Notes: generated by a model not told the origin, from the sequence alone. A DNA stretch of 64,000 bases from Pseudomaricurvus sp050633365 (GCA_050633365.1 JBOEGJ010000020.1:62001-126000); one strand, 5' to 3'. Shown: positions 24,981 to 33,795, counted from the stretch's first letter. Numbers and translations are program-made.

Positions 24981-25613
24981 ATGGCGCGTGGCGTTAATAA
25001 AGTGATTTTGGTTGGCAACGTTGGCCAAGACCCAGAAATGAAATATATGCCCAGCGGCAACGCCGTCACCAATATTAGTATTGCGACGTCTGAAAGCTGG
25101 AAAGACAAACAGACCGGCCAGCAGCAAGAGCGCACAGAGTGGCATCGTGTTGTGTTCTTTAATCGCTTGGGCGAGATTGCCGGTGAATACCTGCGCAAAG
25201 GCTCAAAGGTCTACGTCGAAGGTTCATTGCGCACTCGCAAATGGCAAGATCAAAGTGGGCAAGATCGTTACACCACCGAGATTGTCGCCAGCGAGATGCA
25301 AATGCTCGATAGCCGCAACGATGGTATGGGGCAGCAGGGGCAAGGGCAGGGTGGCTATTCTCAGCAACCTCAGCAGCCAGCAGCCATGCAAGGGCAAAAT
25401 GCCGCACCTCAGCCAATGGGGCAGCAGCAACCGGCGATGGCTCAGCCGCAGCAGTCGATGGCTCAGCCAGCCATGCAGCAGGGTGGGCAGCATCAGCCAG
25501 CCCCCCAGCAGGCACCGCAGCAGCGTATGCAGCAGCCGCAACAATCACCTCAGCAGCCGCCACAGCAACCGGCTCAAGGTTTTGATAATTTTGACGACGA
25601 TATTCCGTTCTAA
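24981..25613 (+). CDS. ssb: Single-stranded DNA-binding protein
   Basis: A 210-aa SSB. The OB-fold domain spans 1-110 (ARGVNKVILVGNVGQDPEM at the start). A long, low-complexity linker (about 115-197) is rich in Gln, Pro, Met and Gly. The acidic tail ends DDDIPF, the conserved tip that recruits repair and replication partners. Longer than E. coli SSB (178 aa) because of the linker. The ATG has AGGAG upstream. A terminator follows. Confidence 0.97.
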   Translation: MARGVNKVILVGNVGQDPEMKYMPSGNAVTNISIATSESWKDKQTGQQQERTEWHRVVFFNRLGEIAGEYLRKGSKVYVEGSLRTRKWQDQSGQDRYTTEIVASEMQMLDSRNDGMGQQGQGQGGYSQQPQQPAAMQGQNAAPQPMGQQQPAMAQPQQSMAQPAMQQGGQHQPAPQQAPQQRMQQPQQSPQQPPQQPAQGFDNFDDDIPF

Positions 25614-25633
25614 GCTCTATGTGTGATACTGGA

Positions 25634-25670
25634 CCTCTCAATTTATGGCATTAGATTGAGAGGCTTTTTC
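25634..25670 (+). terminator. Rho-independent terminator after ssb
   Basis: CCTCTCAAT (25634-25642) pairs with ATTGAGAGG (25655-25663), followed by CTTTTTCC. Confidence 0.8.
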
Positions 25671-25700
25671 CTCTGTTTTACTTCTTAGTGTGCTGATATT

Positions 25701-26591
25701 GTGACCGACAAAATACTGATTACCGATGCGTATTCTCCGGTAGGAAAAGCCATTTTTAGTGTGTTTGAGCAGACCGCTCACACTGTGCTTGCGCCTGAAA
25801 TCGATAGTTTTGATTGGGATGATAGTGAGTCGCTAAAAGCGTTCTTAAAAGACAATCAAGTTGATGTGGTGATTAACACTGCAGGCTGGCAGGAAACACC
25901 TGATGTCGGTCACCAGTTACTGTTGGTGAGTGCTGCCAAATGTCTGGCAAAAGCGGTGGCCGAGACTGACTGTGTCGTGATTCATTTATCCAGTTATCGC
26001 GTCTTTGGCGGTGAAAATAAATCTTCCTATGATGAGCTGGATAAACCTTTGCCTTTGGGGCCCGCTGGAAGAGCTTTTCTCGAGGCCGAACGGGCCTTTG
26101 AGCGAGATCTCGATAAGTATATTTGCCTGCGAATGAGCTGGGTGCTCGACATTGTGGGCGAATCTGTTTTCCGGCGTCTCTTGCAAGACTTAGTCGTCGA
26201 TGGCCCCAGGTTAGAGGTGACTCATCAGCGTCGCGGCTCTCCTATCAGCACCACAGAGATAGGCCGAGTGGTGTTGGCGATGGTTAATCAAATTTTATGT
26301 GGCGCCGACAATTGGGGTGTATTTCATTTGTCCTCGGGTGATCCCTGCTCTTCGGCGGAATTCGCCGAAGCTGTGGCTGATATTTTAGAGCGTGAAGGTG
26401 CACTAAAGCGAGACTGGGGTGTTGAGTCTTTATCGGAAGAGGCTCTAGCACTGCAGGGCGAGCCCGATAGTGCTGCCTTAACGGTAAGGCGTTGTCGAGA
26501 CAATTTTGGTTATCAGATTCGCAGTTGGCGTCAAGGGTTGACCGGCTTAATCCGCCACTGGCTCGAGACGCAAAAAGCCATTTCTTCTTAA
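25701..26591 (+). CDS. RmlD-like sugar-nucleotide / NAD(P)-binding protein
   Basis: A 296-aa protein of the extended SDR, RmlD (dTDP-4-dehydrorhamnose reductase) type. The N-terminal dinucleotide region is degenerate: ILITDAYSPVGKAIF (about 5-19) instead of GxxGxxG. VVINTAGW, IHLSSYRVFGG and the C-terminal region (GVFHLSSGDPCSSAEFAEAV) fit the family. The usual YxxxK is not obvious; AGRAFLEAERAFE stands at that position, so catalytic activity is doubtful. GTG start. No rhamnose genes are nearby. It could be a regulatory or structural relative. Confidence 0.7.
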   Translation: MTDKILITDAYSPVGKAIFSVFEQTAHTVLAPEIDSFDWDDSESLKAFLKDNQVDVVINTAGWQETPDVGHQLLLVSAAKCLAKAVAETDCVVIHLSSYRVFGGENKSSYDELDKPLPLGPAGRAFLEAERAFERDLDKYICLRMSWVLDIVGESVFRRLLQDLVVDGPRLEVTHQRRGSPISTTEIGRVVLAMVNQILCGADNWGVFHLSSGDPCSSAEFAEAVADILEREGALKRDWGVESLSEEALALQGEPDSAALTVRRCRDNFGYQIRSWRQGLTGLIRHWLETQKAISS

Positions 26592-26605
26592 ACGCGAGAT
26601 CTGCT

Positions 26606-26869
26606 ATGAATCGGTGGGTATTGGCACACTTGTTTATCGCCTTTGTGGCACTGGCGGGATGCCAATCGTCAAAAACAATTGAGCCGAATCACAGTAGAAC
26701 GCAAGCCTGCGAAGAGCCTCGACCGCAAATGTGTACCTATCAATATGATCCGGTCTGCGCAAGGCATGCCGATGGTCACTACAGCACTAAGTCGAATGCT
26801 TGTAGTGCTTGCAGTGACTCCTCGGTTATCGAAACTTACGCTGGTGAATGCCTCGGGTCATCCCGCTGA
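26606..26869 (+). CDS. Small lipoprotein with Kazal-like cysteine pattern
   Basis: An 87-aa protein. A lipobox (LAGC, Cys19) follows a short hydrophobic signal, so the mature protein is lipid-anchored. The remainder has a Kazal-like pattern (C...MCTYQYDPVCARHADG, CSACSDSS, AGEC), the fold of small serine-protease inhibitors. The ATG at 26606 is chosen because it gives the signal peptide. It lies 14 bp after the RmlD-like gene, and its 3' end overlaps the convergent regulator gene by 12 bp. A protease-inhibitor role is inference only. Confidence 0.7.
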   Translation: MNRWVLAHLFIAFVALAGCQSSKTIEPNHSRTQACEEPRPQMCTYQYDPVCARHADGHYSTKSNACSACSDSSVIETYAGECLGSSR

Positions 26870-27556
26870 CTGTTGGCTTTGTTCTAATAAAATGTAGTTG
26901 TCGTGTAGCCAGTTACTGGCTTCCAGTCGCGATTTCACCCCAATCTTTTTGTACACACTGTACATGTGACTTTTGATGGTATGTTCACTGAGTCGCATCA
27001 TTGATGCAATGGCCGCATTGCTAAGCCCCGCATGAATTCCCTCTAACATTTGTCGTTCACGTGGCGTGATGTTCATGGCGGTGGGTTGAATAATATTCTG
27101 AGTCGGTGCTCGGCGGCGTCGAGACATAAATTCCAAGCAAATGTTGCGAGGAAACCAAAGCCCTCCCTCTAGTATATTATCCAAGCCGCGACGCAATTTT
27201 TCCGGTGAACAATTGTTATAAAAAATACCCACCAGTTGTGGCCACTCCATTAATTTAACATGTTCACTGTTCATCGATGTGTTGATCAGTGCGCACTTTG
27301 GGCGGTGATCTTTTTGCGCCTGTTGTTGCAGCCAAGACTGTAATTTTGTCGCAGAGATTTCTGTGCTATCGATCAGCACTAGTTGATGTTGGTCGGTGGG
27401 GTCTATGTGCCCCACTATTTGGCAGTTGAGCGATAGGTGCCGTTGGAGGTTATCGAGAAGCAATATGTTATCGATACCGCGAGCGGGCGAATAGAGATTG
27501 ATGCGTGAAAAAGGCGAAGCTTTTCGATTTGTAAAGCGAGGATTAATGGGATTCAT
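26858..27556 (-). CDS. CsgD-like LuxR-family regulator
   Basis: A 232-aa regulator. ATG at 27556 is preferred to 27649 because AAAAGGAG precedes it. The N-terminal half is receiver-like without a clear phospho-acceptor Asp pattern, as in CsgD, with GLWFPRNICLEFMSRRR linking to a C-terminal LuxR helix-turn-helix (LTPRERQ-like ITPRERQMLEGIHAGLSNAAIA, then SEHTIKSHMYSVYKKIGVKSR). This resembles CsgD, the curli and biofilm activator, but no csg genes are in the window. A 19-bp inverted repeat lies 68-86 bp upstream. Targets unknown. Confidence 0.8.
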   Translation of the reverse strand: MNPINPRFTNRKASPFSRINLYSPARGIDNILLLDNLQRHLSLNCQIVGHIDPTDQHQLVLIDSTEISATKLQSWLQQQAQKDHRPKCALINTSMNSEHVKLMEWPQLVGIFYNNCSPEKLRRGLDNILEGGLWFPRNICLEFMSRRRRAPTQNIIQPTAMNITPRERQMLEGIHAGLSNAAIASMMRLSEHTIKSHMYSVYKKIGVKSRLEASNWLHDNYILLEQSQQSAG

Positions 27557-28086
27557 AGAAACTCCTTTTCTAATCTTTATTGGGTCGACGTGTTTGTGTG
27601 AAATGTCAAACTCGCAATACTGCTTCGACAGTCCTTGTCGAAAATGCATGCTGATAGTGTCGAGTCAGATGAATTAAATCAACAATGATCGTTTCATTCT
27701 GATTAGTAAGTCCGGTTTTCTGGCGAAAAACTTGTCACTTTTCATACTTATTGATGGTTTCTTTTTTTGCCGAAAATACTCGGGTTGCGCGAAGCTTGTC
27801 TTGAGGTTGATTGTGATTCTCTAAAGGCAGATTGGAAACCATGTTATTTGGAGGTGTATGAATTATCGATGGGCTACGGCTTCACTCCGACCTTTCCCGA
27901 AGGGGGGCGCAAGTCGCCCATGTTTACGCGTCGCCGTTTGTGTCTTTTGTCTTGGTCAGTTTCCTAGCGTGGGGAAATCGGACAAACGATCGAACGAATA
28001 AGTAATCGTCAGTCTAGTGGTTGAAAAGGCTATTGAATCAACGAGGGGAATTTATATAGTCGAGTCTTTGGGTTGAGAGAATCGAT
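27557..28086. other. Intergenic region between the CsgD-like gene and an SDR gene
   Basis: 530 bp. It holds a perfect inverted repeat TTCGACA-GTCCT-TGTCGAA at 27624-27642, a likely operator for the CsgD-like gene. A 47-codon reading frame (27858-28001, ATG preceded by GGAGGTG) could encode a small basic, Cys-containing peptide, but I see no family or other support. The rest shows nothing I can name. Confidence 0.4.
27624..27642. promoter_or_regulatory. Inverted repeat upstream of the CsgD-like regulator
   Basis: Perfect 7-bp arms TTCGACA and TGTCGAA around GTCCT, 68-86 bp upstream of the regulator start. Plausible operator or autoregulatory site. Confidence 0.5.
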
Positions 28087-28851
28087 ATGAATTATCAAGA
28101 TCAAGTGGTGATGATAACGGGTGCGAGCGGTGGTTTAGGGCAAGAGGCGGCCAAGCAGTTTGCACAAGCCGGGGCTAAGTTGGCGCTCAGCGATATTAAT
28201 GAAGCTCTGTTGATCGAGGTTGCGGCACAATTACGCGCGAGTGGCGTCGAGGTTTTTCATCAGGTGTGTGATGTCACCAATGAGGCGGCAGTAGAGCAGT
28301 TTGTGGCGGGAACCTTGGAAGCCTTTGGGCGTTTAGATGTGGCTATCAATAATGCCGGCCTAGATCCTGAGGCAACGCCGTTGATCGACATGAGCTCAGA
28401 GGCTTTTGAGCGCATGATGAGCATCAACGTGCGAGGTGTTTTCTTGGGGATGAAACATCAGATTCCGGCGATGCTGAAACACAAGAGCGGCAGGATTTTG
28501 AATATCTCTTCTATCGCCGGTGTTACCGGTCACGCGTACGGCAGTATTTATGCCGCCACCAAACACGCGGTAATTGGCATGACCAAGTCAGCGGCGGTGG
28601 AGTATGGCCGTCAGAATATTCGTGTGAATGCGGTTTGTCCGGGTGTGACTGAAACCAATATGTTTGATCGAGCAATGGACGCTCTGCCCGATCGCGAGCG
28701 AGCCATCAAAGGTGTTGGCGACAGTACCTGCTTGAAGCGCCACGGTCAGCCGGAAGAAGTCGTTCGCGGAATGTTGTTCGCCTGTGATCCGCAAAACACT
28801 TATATGACTGGACACGCGCTGATGATGGACGGCGGTTTTAGCGCAATCTAA
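28087..28851 (+). CDS. Short-chain dehydrogenase/reductase
   Basis: A 254-aa classical SDR: NAD(P) motif TGASGGLG (11-18), NNAG (88-91), catalytic Ser142, Tyr155, Lys159 (NISSIAG...YAATK) and C-terminal MMDGGFSAI. Single gene flanked by a long upstream region and a downstream hairpin. Substrate specificity cannot be read from sequence; many relatives are annotated as glucose or 3-oxoacyl reductases without evidence. Confidence 0.85.
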   Translation: MNYQDQVVMITGASGGLGQEAAKQFAQAGAKLALSDINEALLIEVAAQLRASGVEVFHQVCDVTNEAAVEQFVAGTLEAFGRLDVAINNAGLDPEATPLIDMSSEAFERMMSINVRGVFLGMKHQIPAMLKHKSGRILNISSIAGVTGHAYGSIYAATKHAVIGMTKSAAVEYGRQNIRVNAVCPGVTETNMFDRAMDALPDRERAIKGVGDSTCLKRHGQPEEVVRGMLFACDPQNTYMTGHALMMDGGFSAI

Positions 28852-28904
28852 TTCTGTTTGGTTGTTCAGTGAAATGGATCTGAATATCGAGAGGCAAAAC
28901 AATA

Positions 28905-28923
28905 AGCCCCCAGAGAGGGGGCT
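28905..28923. terminator. Bidirectional terminator between SDR and fabB
   Basis: AGCCCCC-AGAGA-GGGGGCT, between two convergent genes. The U-tract is short on both sides, better on the fabB side (TTATTGTTTT on the minus strand). Confidence 0.65.
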
Positions 28924-28986
28924 ATTGATTGCGGCTATCTAAGATGTTTGCAGACATGCCTGTCGGCGATAACCGCTAAGAGAGGA

Positions 28987-30204
28987 TTAATCCTCGTAGC
29001 GTTGGAATACCAGGCTGGCGTTAGTGCCACCAAAACCGAAGCTGTTGGACATCATGCGGTTAAGCGTGACATTGTCTTTACGCTCAGTGACGATGTTCAT
29101 CTTCTCGGCTTTTTCATCCAAAGTATCAACGTTGGCTGAGGCCGAGATGAAATTGTTTTCCATCATCAGAAGACTGTAAATCGCTTCTTGTACACCTGTC
29201 GCTCCGAGGGAGTGTCCGGTGAGAGATTTGGTCGAGCTGATAGCGGGCGTGTTATCGCCAAACACTTCATCAATTGCCTTCAGCTCTGCAACATCACCCA
29301 CGGGGGTGCTGGTGCCGTGGGCGTTGATGTAGTCGAGATCACCGTCTACATTTTGCAGTGCCTGACGCATGCAGCGCGCAGCGCCTTCGCCAGAAGGAGC
29401 AACCATATCGTAGCCGTCAGAGGTAGCGCCGTAGCCGACTAGCTCTGCATAAATTTTAGCGCCACGAGCCTTGGCGTGCTCAAGCTCTTCGATCACTAAG
29501 CAGCCACCGCCGCCAGCAATCACAAAGCCGTCACGATCGGCGTCATAGGCGCGCGATGCTTTTTCTGGCGTGTCATTGTATTTGGTCGATAGTGCGCCCA
29601 TGGCGTCAAACAGTGCGGTTAAGGTCCAGTGCTCTTCTTCGCCTCCACCGGCAAAAACCACATCCTGTTTGCCTAGTTGGATCAGTTCCATGGCGTTGCC
29701 GACGCAGTGAGCGCTGGTGGCACAGGCAGATGAGATGGTGTAATTCACGCCCTTGATTTTAAAGGGGGTGGCGAGGCAGGCAGAGGTGGTGCTGCTCATG
29801 GTTTGAGTCACGCGGTAAGGGCCAACGCGCTTCATACCTTTTTCACGCAGGATATCTGCAGCTTCGACGAGGCTTTTTGAGGAGGCGCCGCCAGAGCCCA
29901 TGATGATACCGGCACGCTCGTTAGAGACTTGCTCTTCGGTAAGACCTGAGTCCTTGATAGCTTGATCCATCGAGACGTAAGCGTAGGCCGCAGCCTCACC
30001 CATAAAACGCAAGGTTTTACGGTCGATAAGCTCTTTAAGGTCGATGTCGATGCTGCCCGCTAGGTGGCTGCGAAAGCCCATCTCTTTGTATGTTTCTTGA
30101 AACTTAATACCCGAGCGGCCTTCTTTCAGGGCGTCCAGTACCGTGTCTTTATCGTTACCCAAGCAAGACACAATGCCCATGCCTGTAACCACAACGCGTT
30201 TCAT
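28987..30204 (-). CDS. fabB: 3-oxoacyl-ACP synthase I
   Basis: A 405-aa condensing enzyme that elongates acyl-ACP and is needed for unsaturated fatty acids. Active-site Cys161 is in SSACATSAHC. The two histidines lie in NAHGTSTPVGD and SLTGHSLGATG. FGFGGTNASL closes the protein. It lies 52 bp downstream of fabA on the same strand, the classical gammaproteobacterial fabAB operon. Length and residues are typical. Confidence 0.96.
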   Translation of the reverse strand: MKRVVVTGMGIVSCLGNDKDTVLDALKEGRSGIKFQETYKEMGFRSHLAGSIDIDLKELIDRKTLRFMGEAAAYAYVSMDQAIKDSGLTEEQVSNERAGIIMGSGGASSKSLVEAADILREKGMKRVGPYRVTQTMSSTTSACLATPFKIKGVNYTISSACATSAHCVGNAMELIQLGKQDVVFAGGGEEEHWTLTALFDAMGALSTKYNDTPEKASRAYDADRDGFVIAGGGGCLVIEELEHAKARGAKIYAELVGYGATSDGYDMVAPSGEGAARCMRQALQNVDGDLDYINAHGTSTPVGDVAELKAIDEVFGDNTPAISSTKSLTGHSLGATGVQEAIYSLLMMENNFISASANVDTLDEKAEKMNIVTERKDNVTLNRMMSNSFGFGGTNASLVFQRYED

Positions 30205-30256
30205 AAGTATCCTCTAGAGGTTGTCGGCCCTAAGTCTTTAGTTAGGGCCTAAATGC

Positions 30257-30781
30257 TTAAAAGTTATCAGTGCTTTGAAAGAGTCCGACACGAAGATCTT
30301 TGGCGGTATAGATCTCGCGGCCGTCAACGCTGACGCTGCCGTCGGCAATGCCCATAACCAGCTTGCGCTCGATGACGCGTTTCAGGTTAATACGATAGGT
30401 GACTTTCTTTGCCGTGGGAAGAATCTGACCGGTGAACTTCACTTCTCCGCAGCCCAGGGCTCGGCCCTTACCTTCGTTGCCTTTCCAAGCGAGGAAAAAG
30501 CCAACCAGTTGCCACATGGCGTCAAGCCCTAAGCAACCAGGCATCACTGGGTCGCCAGGAAAGTGGCAGTCGAAGAACCACAGGTCTGGCGTGATGTCGA
30601 GCTCGGCGACTATCTCGCCTTTGTCGAACTCACCGCCTTCAGCGCTGATGTGGCTGATACGATCGAGCATCAGCATATTTGGGGTTGGCAGTTGCGCATT
30701 GCCTTCACCAAACATACGGCCGTGGCCGCATTCCAGTAGGTCATCGCGATTGTAGGCATTCTTTCGATTGGATAAATCCAT
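30257..30781 (-). CDS. fabA: 3-hydroxydecanoyl-ACP dehydratase/isomerase
   Basis: A 174-aa bifunctional hotdog enzyme that dehydrates 3-hydroxydecanoyl-ACP and isomerises trans-2 to cis-3-decenoyl-ACP, the entry to unsaturated fatty acids. The catalytic pair is His73 (WFFDCHFPGDPVMPG) and Asp87 (LGLDAMWQL). First gene of the fabAB operon. A 7-bp inverted repeat lies in its leader. Confidence 0.97.
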   Translation of the reverse strand: MDLSNRKNAYNRDDLLECGHGRMFGEGNAQLPTPNMLMLDRISHISAEGGEFDKGEIVAELDITPDLWFFDCHFPGDPVMPGCLGLDAMWQLVGFFLAWKGNEGKGRALGCGEVKFTGQILPTAKKVTYRINLKRVIERKLVMGIADGSVSVDGREIYTAKDLRVGLFQSTDNF

Positions 30782-30812
30782 AAGGTTTTGGCTCTAGCTT
30801 TCTCAATAATCA

Positions 30813-30831
30813 GCTGCATCAAATATGCAGC
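30813..30831. promoter_or_regulatory. Inverted repeat upstream of fabA
   Basis: GCTGCAT-CAAAT-ATGCAGC, perfect 7-bp arms, 32-50 bp upstream of the fabA start. It could be an operator (FabR/FadR-like roles are known for fabA elsewhere) or a 5'-leader hairpin. It does not obviously match a FadR or FabR consensus I know. Confidence 0.4.
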
Positions 30832-31085
30832 CACAAAGGGAGCCCATTCTACCGGTTGCACATGGCATGTCCAGACTGATTGGTCATTCTGAAGGGGGCA
30901 TATCGGCCAAATGCTTCGTTGAGAGTCGCCAGATTGACCATGACCTGTGAAGTCTAGGGTATGGCAGCCAGTGATGAATTATTACTGCTATGGGTTTTGG
31001 CTCACATCTTGCTCTAGCAATGTAGTATTCTTACGCCCATTTATGGACGCAGAAATGCACCCTTTTGAAGCAAGGACCTCATAAC

Positions 31086-31913
31086 ATGATCAAAAAATGT
31101 CTCTTCCCAGTCGCCGGTTACGGCACACGCTTTCTTCCCGCCACTAAAGCCATGCCCAAAGAAATGCTGCCTGTGGTGAACAAACCGTTAGTGCAGTATG
31201 GCGTTGAAGAAGCCATCGAAGCCGGTTTGCTGGACATCGGTATGGTCACCGGTCGTGGTAAGCGTGCTATCGCCGATCATTTCGACGTCAATTACGAGCT
31301 CGAGCACCAGATCTCCGGCAGTGAAAAAGAGCAGTACTTAAGTTCAATCCGCGACGTAATGGGCAAGGCAGACTTTTCCTTTACTCGACAGGTGGAAATG
31401 CGCGGTCTTGGGGACGCCATTCTCAATGGCAAACGCCTGATTGGCGATGAGCCCTTCGGTGTGGTGTTGTCGGATGATTTATGTCTGGCTGATGGCGAGG
31501 GCGTCATGGCCCAAATGGTCAAATTATTTAAACAGTTTCGCTGTAGTATCGTCGCCATCCAGGAAGTGCCAGATGACATGATTCATAAGTTTGGTGTGAT
31601 CGAGGGTGAACAGATCAAAGATGGCTTGTATCAAGTGAACAACATGGTGGAAAAGCCCTCATTAGAGGAAGCCCCCAGCAATCTTGCCATCATCGGTCGC
31701 TATATTTTAACCCCGGATATTTTCGACATTATTGAGCAGACCCCGCCCGGTAAAAATGGCGAAGTACAAATCACCGACGCCTTAATGACTCAGGCTAAAA
31801 ACGGCTGTGTTTTGGCGTATAAGTTTAAAGGTCGCCGTTTTGATTGCGGTAGTGTTGAGGGCTTTGTCGAAGCCACTAATCACGTATACGAGAACATTTA
31901 CAAGGCCGTATAA
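31086..31913 (+). CDS. galU: UTP-glucose-1-phosphate uridylyltransferase
   Basis: A 275-aa enzyme that makes UDP-glucose for envelope polysaccharides. N-terminal KCLFPVAGYGTRFLPATKAMPKEMLPVVNKP carries the nucleotide-binding GxGTRFLPxTK signature. VLSDDLCL, VEKP and RRFDCGS are further family motifs. ATG at 31086 (with AAGGAC upstream) gives the normal GalU N-terminus; an upstream in-frame TTG is not needed. cpsG follows after 28 bp. Confidence 0.96.
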   Translation: MIKKCLFPVAGYGTRFLPATKAMPKEMLPVVNKPLVQYGVEEAIEAGLLDIGMVTGRGKRAIADHFDVNYELEHQISGSEKEQYLSSIRDVMGKADFSFTRQVEMRGLGDAILNGKRLIGDEPFGVVLSDDLCLADGEGVMAQMVKLFKQFRCSIVAIQEVPDDMIHKFGVIEGEQIKDGLYQVNNMVEKPSLEEAPSNLAIIGRYILTPDIFDIIEQTPPGKNGEVQITDALMTQAKNGCVLAYKFKGRRFDCGSVEGFVEATNHVYENIYKAV

Positions 31914-31941
31914 CCATTTCATTGAAAGGAATTATTGTGCA

Positions 31942-33297
31942 ATGACAGAATTAACATGCTTCAAGGCTTACGACATTCGTGGGCGCTTGCCAGATGAGCT
32001 TAACGAGGATGTAGCCTATCGGGTTGGCCGGGCCTATGCCCAATTTTTGAAGCCGAAACGAGTGGTAGTGGGACATGATATTCGCCTCACCAGCGCCGAG
32101 CTGACCAACGCCCTGGCGAAGGGCTTGATGGACTCTGGTGTCGACGTGATTCACATAGGTGAATGCGGTACTGAAGAGGTGTACTTTGCCACCTTTCATC
32201 TAAAGGTCGACGGTGGTATTTGTGTCACCGCCAGTCACAACCCCAAAGATTACAACGGCATGAAGTTAGTGCGTGAAGGATCGCGTCCTATCAGTGGCGA
32301 CACGGGCCTGAACGACATCAAACGTTTGACCGAAGCAAACCAATTTGAAACTGTTGCGAGTCAAGGCTCTCTTGAACGGATGGACACCCGTCCTGCCTAT
32401 GTTGAGCACTTGCTTGGGTACGTTGATCGCAGTGCTTTAAAGCCACTAAAAGTCGTTGTCAACGCCGGCAATGGTGGCGCTGGCTTGGCCTTAGACGCGC
32501 TAGAGCCGCACCTGCCATTTGACTTGATCAAGGTTCACCACGAGGCCGATGGCAACTTTCCCAATGGCGTGCCGAATCCCTTACTGGAGGAGAATCGTCC
32601 GCCAACCACAGAGGCGATTGTGGCCTCAGGGGCCGATTTGGGATTGGCGTGGGATGGTGACTTTGACCGCTGCTTCTTTTTTGACGACACCGGCCGCTTC
32701 ATCGAAGGTTACTACCTGGTCGGACTTTTGGCCGAAACTTTTCTGCTTAAATCGCCCGGCGCTAAGGTGGTGCACGACCCGCGCTTAACTTGGAATACTC
32801 AGGCTATTTGTGAGCGCCAGCAGGGGCAGGCTGTACAGAGCAAAACTGGGCACGCCTTTATCAAAGAGCGCATGCGTGCGGAAGACGCCATTTATGGTGG
32901 GGAGATGAGTGCCCATCATTACTTCCGTGATTTTGCCTATTGCGACAGCGGCATGATTCCGTGGTTATTGGTGACGGAGTTGATGTCTAAAACAGGTAAA
33001 ACTCTGGCGCAATTGGTCGATGCCTGTATCGAAGAGTTTCCTTGCAGCGGTGAGATCAATAACAAGATCGATGATCCCAAAGCCGCGCTGGCGCAAGTGG
33101 AAGCTCATTACAACGATTCAGCTGCGACCATTGATCATACTGACGGACTCAGTATGGAATTTGGTGAATGGCGATTTAACTTGCGCATGTCCAATACCGA
33201 GCCTGTGGTGCGATTGAATGTCGAGAGTCGCGGCGACTTTGCCTTAATGGAAGCTAAGCGCGATGAATTACTCACGTTGATGGGGGTAAATGCTTAA
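31942..33297 (+). CDS. cpsG: Phosphomannomutase (CpsG/ManB type)
   Basis: A 451-aa alpha-D-phosphohexomutase that converts mannose-6-phosphate to mannose-1-phosphate (some also act on glucose). Phosphoserine loop TASHNPKDYNG, metal loop DGDFDRC, sugar loop GGEMSAHHYFRDF and phosphate-binding RxSNTEP are all present. The sequence is strikingly close to enterobacterial CpsG from memory. ATG at 31942 with AAAGGAAT upstream is preferred over a longer frame that overlaps galU. It forms an operon with galU and supplies nucleotide-sugar precursors. Confidence 0.93.
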   Translation: MTELTCFKAYDIRGRLPDELNEDVAYRVGRAYAQFLKPKRVVVGHDIRLTSAELTNALAKGLMDSGVDVIHIGECGTEEVYFATFHLKVDGGICVTASHNPKDYNGMKLVREGSRPISGDTGLNDIKRLTEANQFETVASQGSLERMDTRPAYVEHLLGYVDRSALKPLKVVVNAGNGGAGLALDALEPHLPFDLIKVHHEADGNFPNGVPNPLLEENRPPTTEAIVASGADLGLAWDGDFDRCFFFDDTGRFIEGYYLVGLLAETFLLKSPGAKVVHDPRLTWNTQAICERQQGQAVQSKTGHAFIKERMRAEDAIYGGEMSAHHYFRDFAYCDSGMIPWLLVTELMSKTGKTLAQLVDACIEEFPCSGEINNKIDDPKAALAQVEAHYNDSAATIDHTDGLSMEFGEWRFNLRMSNTEPVVRLNVESRGDFALMEAKRDELLTLMGVNA

Positions 33298-33489
33298 TCG
33301 CCAAATAATCACCGGCGCCAGCGAAGTCGAGAAAGAGAACTGACTGAATGTTCTTATGATCGCATAGCTGGCGTCTATCTCCCCGCGTCATTCTCTCCGT
33401 GGTACAATGCCGTCCAAAATACGATCCACTAGGTGCGGGCTAGATATCCATCGAGTCAGGACCATGATTAGCACAAAGAAATAATCGAT

Positions 33490-33795
33490 ATGAATGACTC
33501 AAAAAACGGTTCTGGTCAAAATTCCGAGCCAAAAGATCCCCCCAAAATTGAATTTCCCTGTGAAGACTACCCGGTGAAAGTTATGGGGGACTCCGGCAGT
33601 GAATTCTATGATTTTGCCGTCGAGGTCATGCAGCGTCACGCAGCCGGGTTGGATCTTTCTCGAATTGCAGTCAAAGGCAGTCGAAACGGTCGTTTTCAGT
33701 CAATCACCTTTATGATTACCGCCACGGGTGTCGACCAGCTGCAGGCGCTGCATCAAGAGCTGTCTGCCAGTCCTATGACCAAAATGGTGCTTTAG
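33490..33795 (+). CDS. ybeD: DUF493 family protein YbeD
   Basis: A 101-aa protein of the YbeD family (FPCEDYPVKVMG...EVMQRHA...GRFQSITFMITA), an ACT-like ferredoxin fold whose role is unclear. In most relatives it lies between dacA and lipB; here it precedes lipB by 240 bp, but dacA is 32 kb away. The ATG has CGATATG context with no strong ribosome site. Confidence 0.9.
   Translation: MNDSKNGSGQNSEPKDPPKIEFPCEDYPVKVMGDSGSEFYDFAVEVMQRHAAGLDLSRIAVKGSRNGRFQSITFMITATGVDQLQALHQELSASPMTKMVL

Noticed and set aside
25159..25641. Long Ala- and Leu-rich frames antisense to ssb
   Set aside because: They mirror the Gln/Pro-rich linker repeats of ssb on the other strand and have no ribosome sites.
27767..27967. 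66-codon plus-strand frame before the SDR gene
   Set aside because: TTG start with no convincing ribosome site and no family resemblance; the overlapping 47-codon frame at 27858 has a better site but is also unproven.
31807..31941. N-terminal extension of the phosphomannomutase overlapping galU
   Set aside because: The family starts at the ATG at 31942, which has its own ribosome site; the extension is out-of-frame galU coding sequence.
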